A stretch of 48,817 nt of DNA, taken from the NCBI GenBank assembly GCA_944321335.1, contig CALUKX010000012.1, positions 1 through 48,817 on the forward strand, written 5' to 3'. Made by a program: the position numbers and the translations under genes. Positions 48,764-48,817 of the stretch are shown piece by piece. The first letter of the stretch is position 1. Each line of letters starts with the position of its first letter. The notes below the pieces were generated by a model. It was not told where the DNA came from, did no database searches, and worked only from the letters and a program-made list of their open reading frames with translations. The DNA is from an uncultured Phocaeicola sp. (GTDB lineage: Bacteria; Bacteroidota; Bacteroidia; Bacteroidales; Bacteroidaceae).

Positions 48764-48817
48764 CAAAAGCAAGATGACATATAAAGCGGATAGGATGCAA
48801 TCACTTTATATGCGATT

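Overview
The window reads as chromosomal DNA of a gut-type Bacteroidales bacterium, most likely Bacteroides or Phocaeicola in the Bacteroidaceae. Four things point there. The promoters follow the Bacteroidota pattern (TTTG, 19-21 nt, TAnnTTTG) with no Shine-Dalgarno signal. There is a SusC/SusD pair and several lipoproteins with Bacteroidota lipoboxes. The gene sets rseC-rnfBCDGEA and DUF4492-cydA-cydB are typical of the group, as is the style of the LepA, ValS and DnaB proteins. I see no tRNA, rRNA, CRISPR array, prophage or intact insertion sequence. Nearly all of it is ordinary core genome.

Layout. 1-3200: the 5' end of valS (minus strand), a two-domain Big_2 lipoprotein, a 690-base gap with two compact palindromic elements, and a BamE-like/DUF4476 lipoprotein. 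3286-12955: lepA, an orphan ECF sigma factor, then the redox operon rseC-rnfB-C-D-G-E-A closed by a strong terminator, then galE. 12956-17058: a gap holding a predicted fluoride riboswitch in front of a ClC-F fluoride/proton antiporter gene, then a MATE exporter converging on a short-chain dehydrogenase. 17055-25277: a 1430-residue Dna2-like nuclease-helicase, then a copper module (CopA with metal-binding domains at both ends, and an AraC regulator fused to a metal-binding domain), then a small Zn-ribbon protein.

25385-32787: a secreted protein of unknown function, a LytS/LytTR-type two-component pair, and a four-gene TolC-MacA-ABC ATPase-MacB export operon. 32934-35867: the cytochrome bd oxidase operon with its DUF4492 companion. 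35995-39587: a Spy-like Cys/Met-rich periplasmic protein and the operon ispE - degenerate LMW-phosphatase-like gene - RluA-type pseudouridine synthase with an N-terminal coiled coil. 39899-43527: a class C beta-lactamase-fold hydrolase, an ORF6N protein and dnaB. 43711-48548: a SusC/SusD outer-membrane uptake pair with no visible enzyme or regulator beside it; two near-identical 19-bp direct repeats lie upstream of susC.

Shared themes. Energy metabolism is represented by Rnf (ferredoxin:NAD+ ion pump) and cytochrome bd (micro-oxic respiration). Ion and toxin homeostasis is represented by ClC-F, CopA, MATE and MacAB-TolC. The most informative non-coding signals are the fluoride riboswitch, whose P1, P2 and P3 can be paired base by base with a competing downstream hairpin, and the two palindromic elements at 1988-2112 and 2196-2294. 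Several -7 promoter boxes overlap possible TTG starts, which fixes the real ATG of rseC, dnaB and the AraC-HMA gene.
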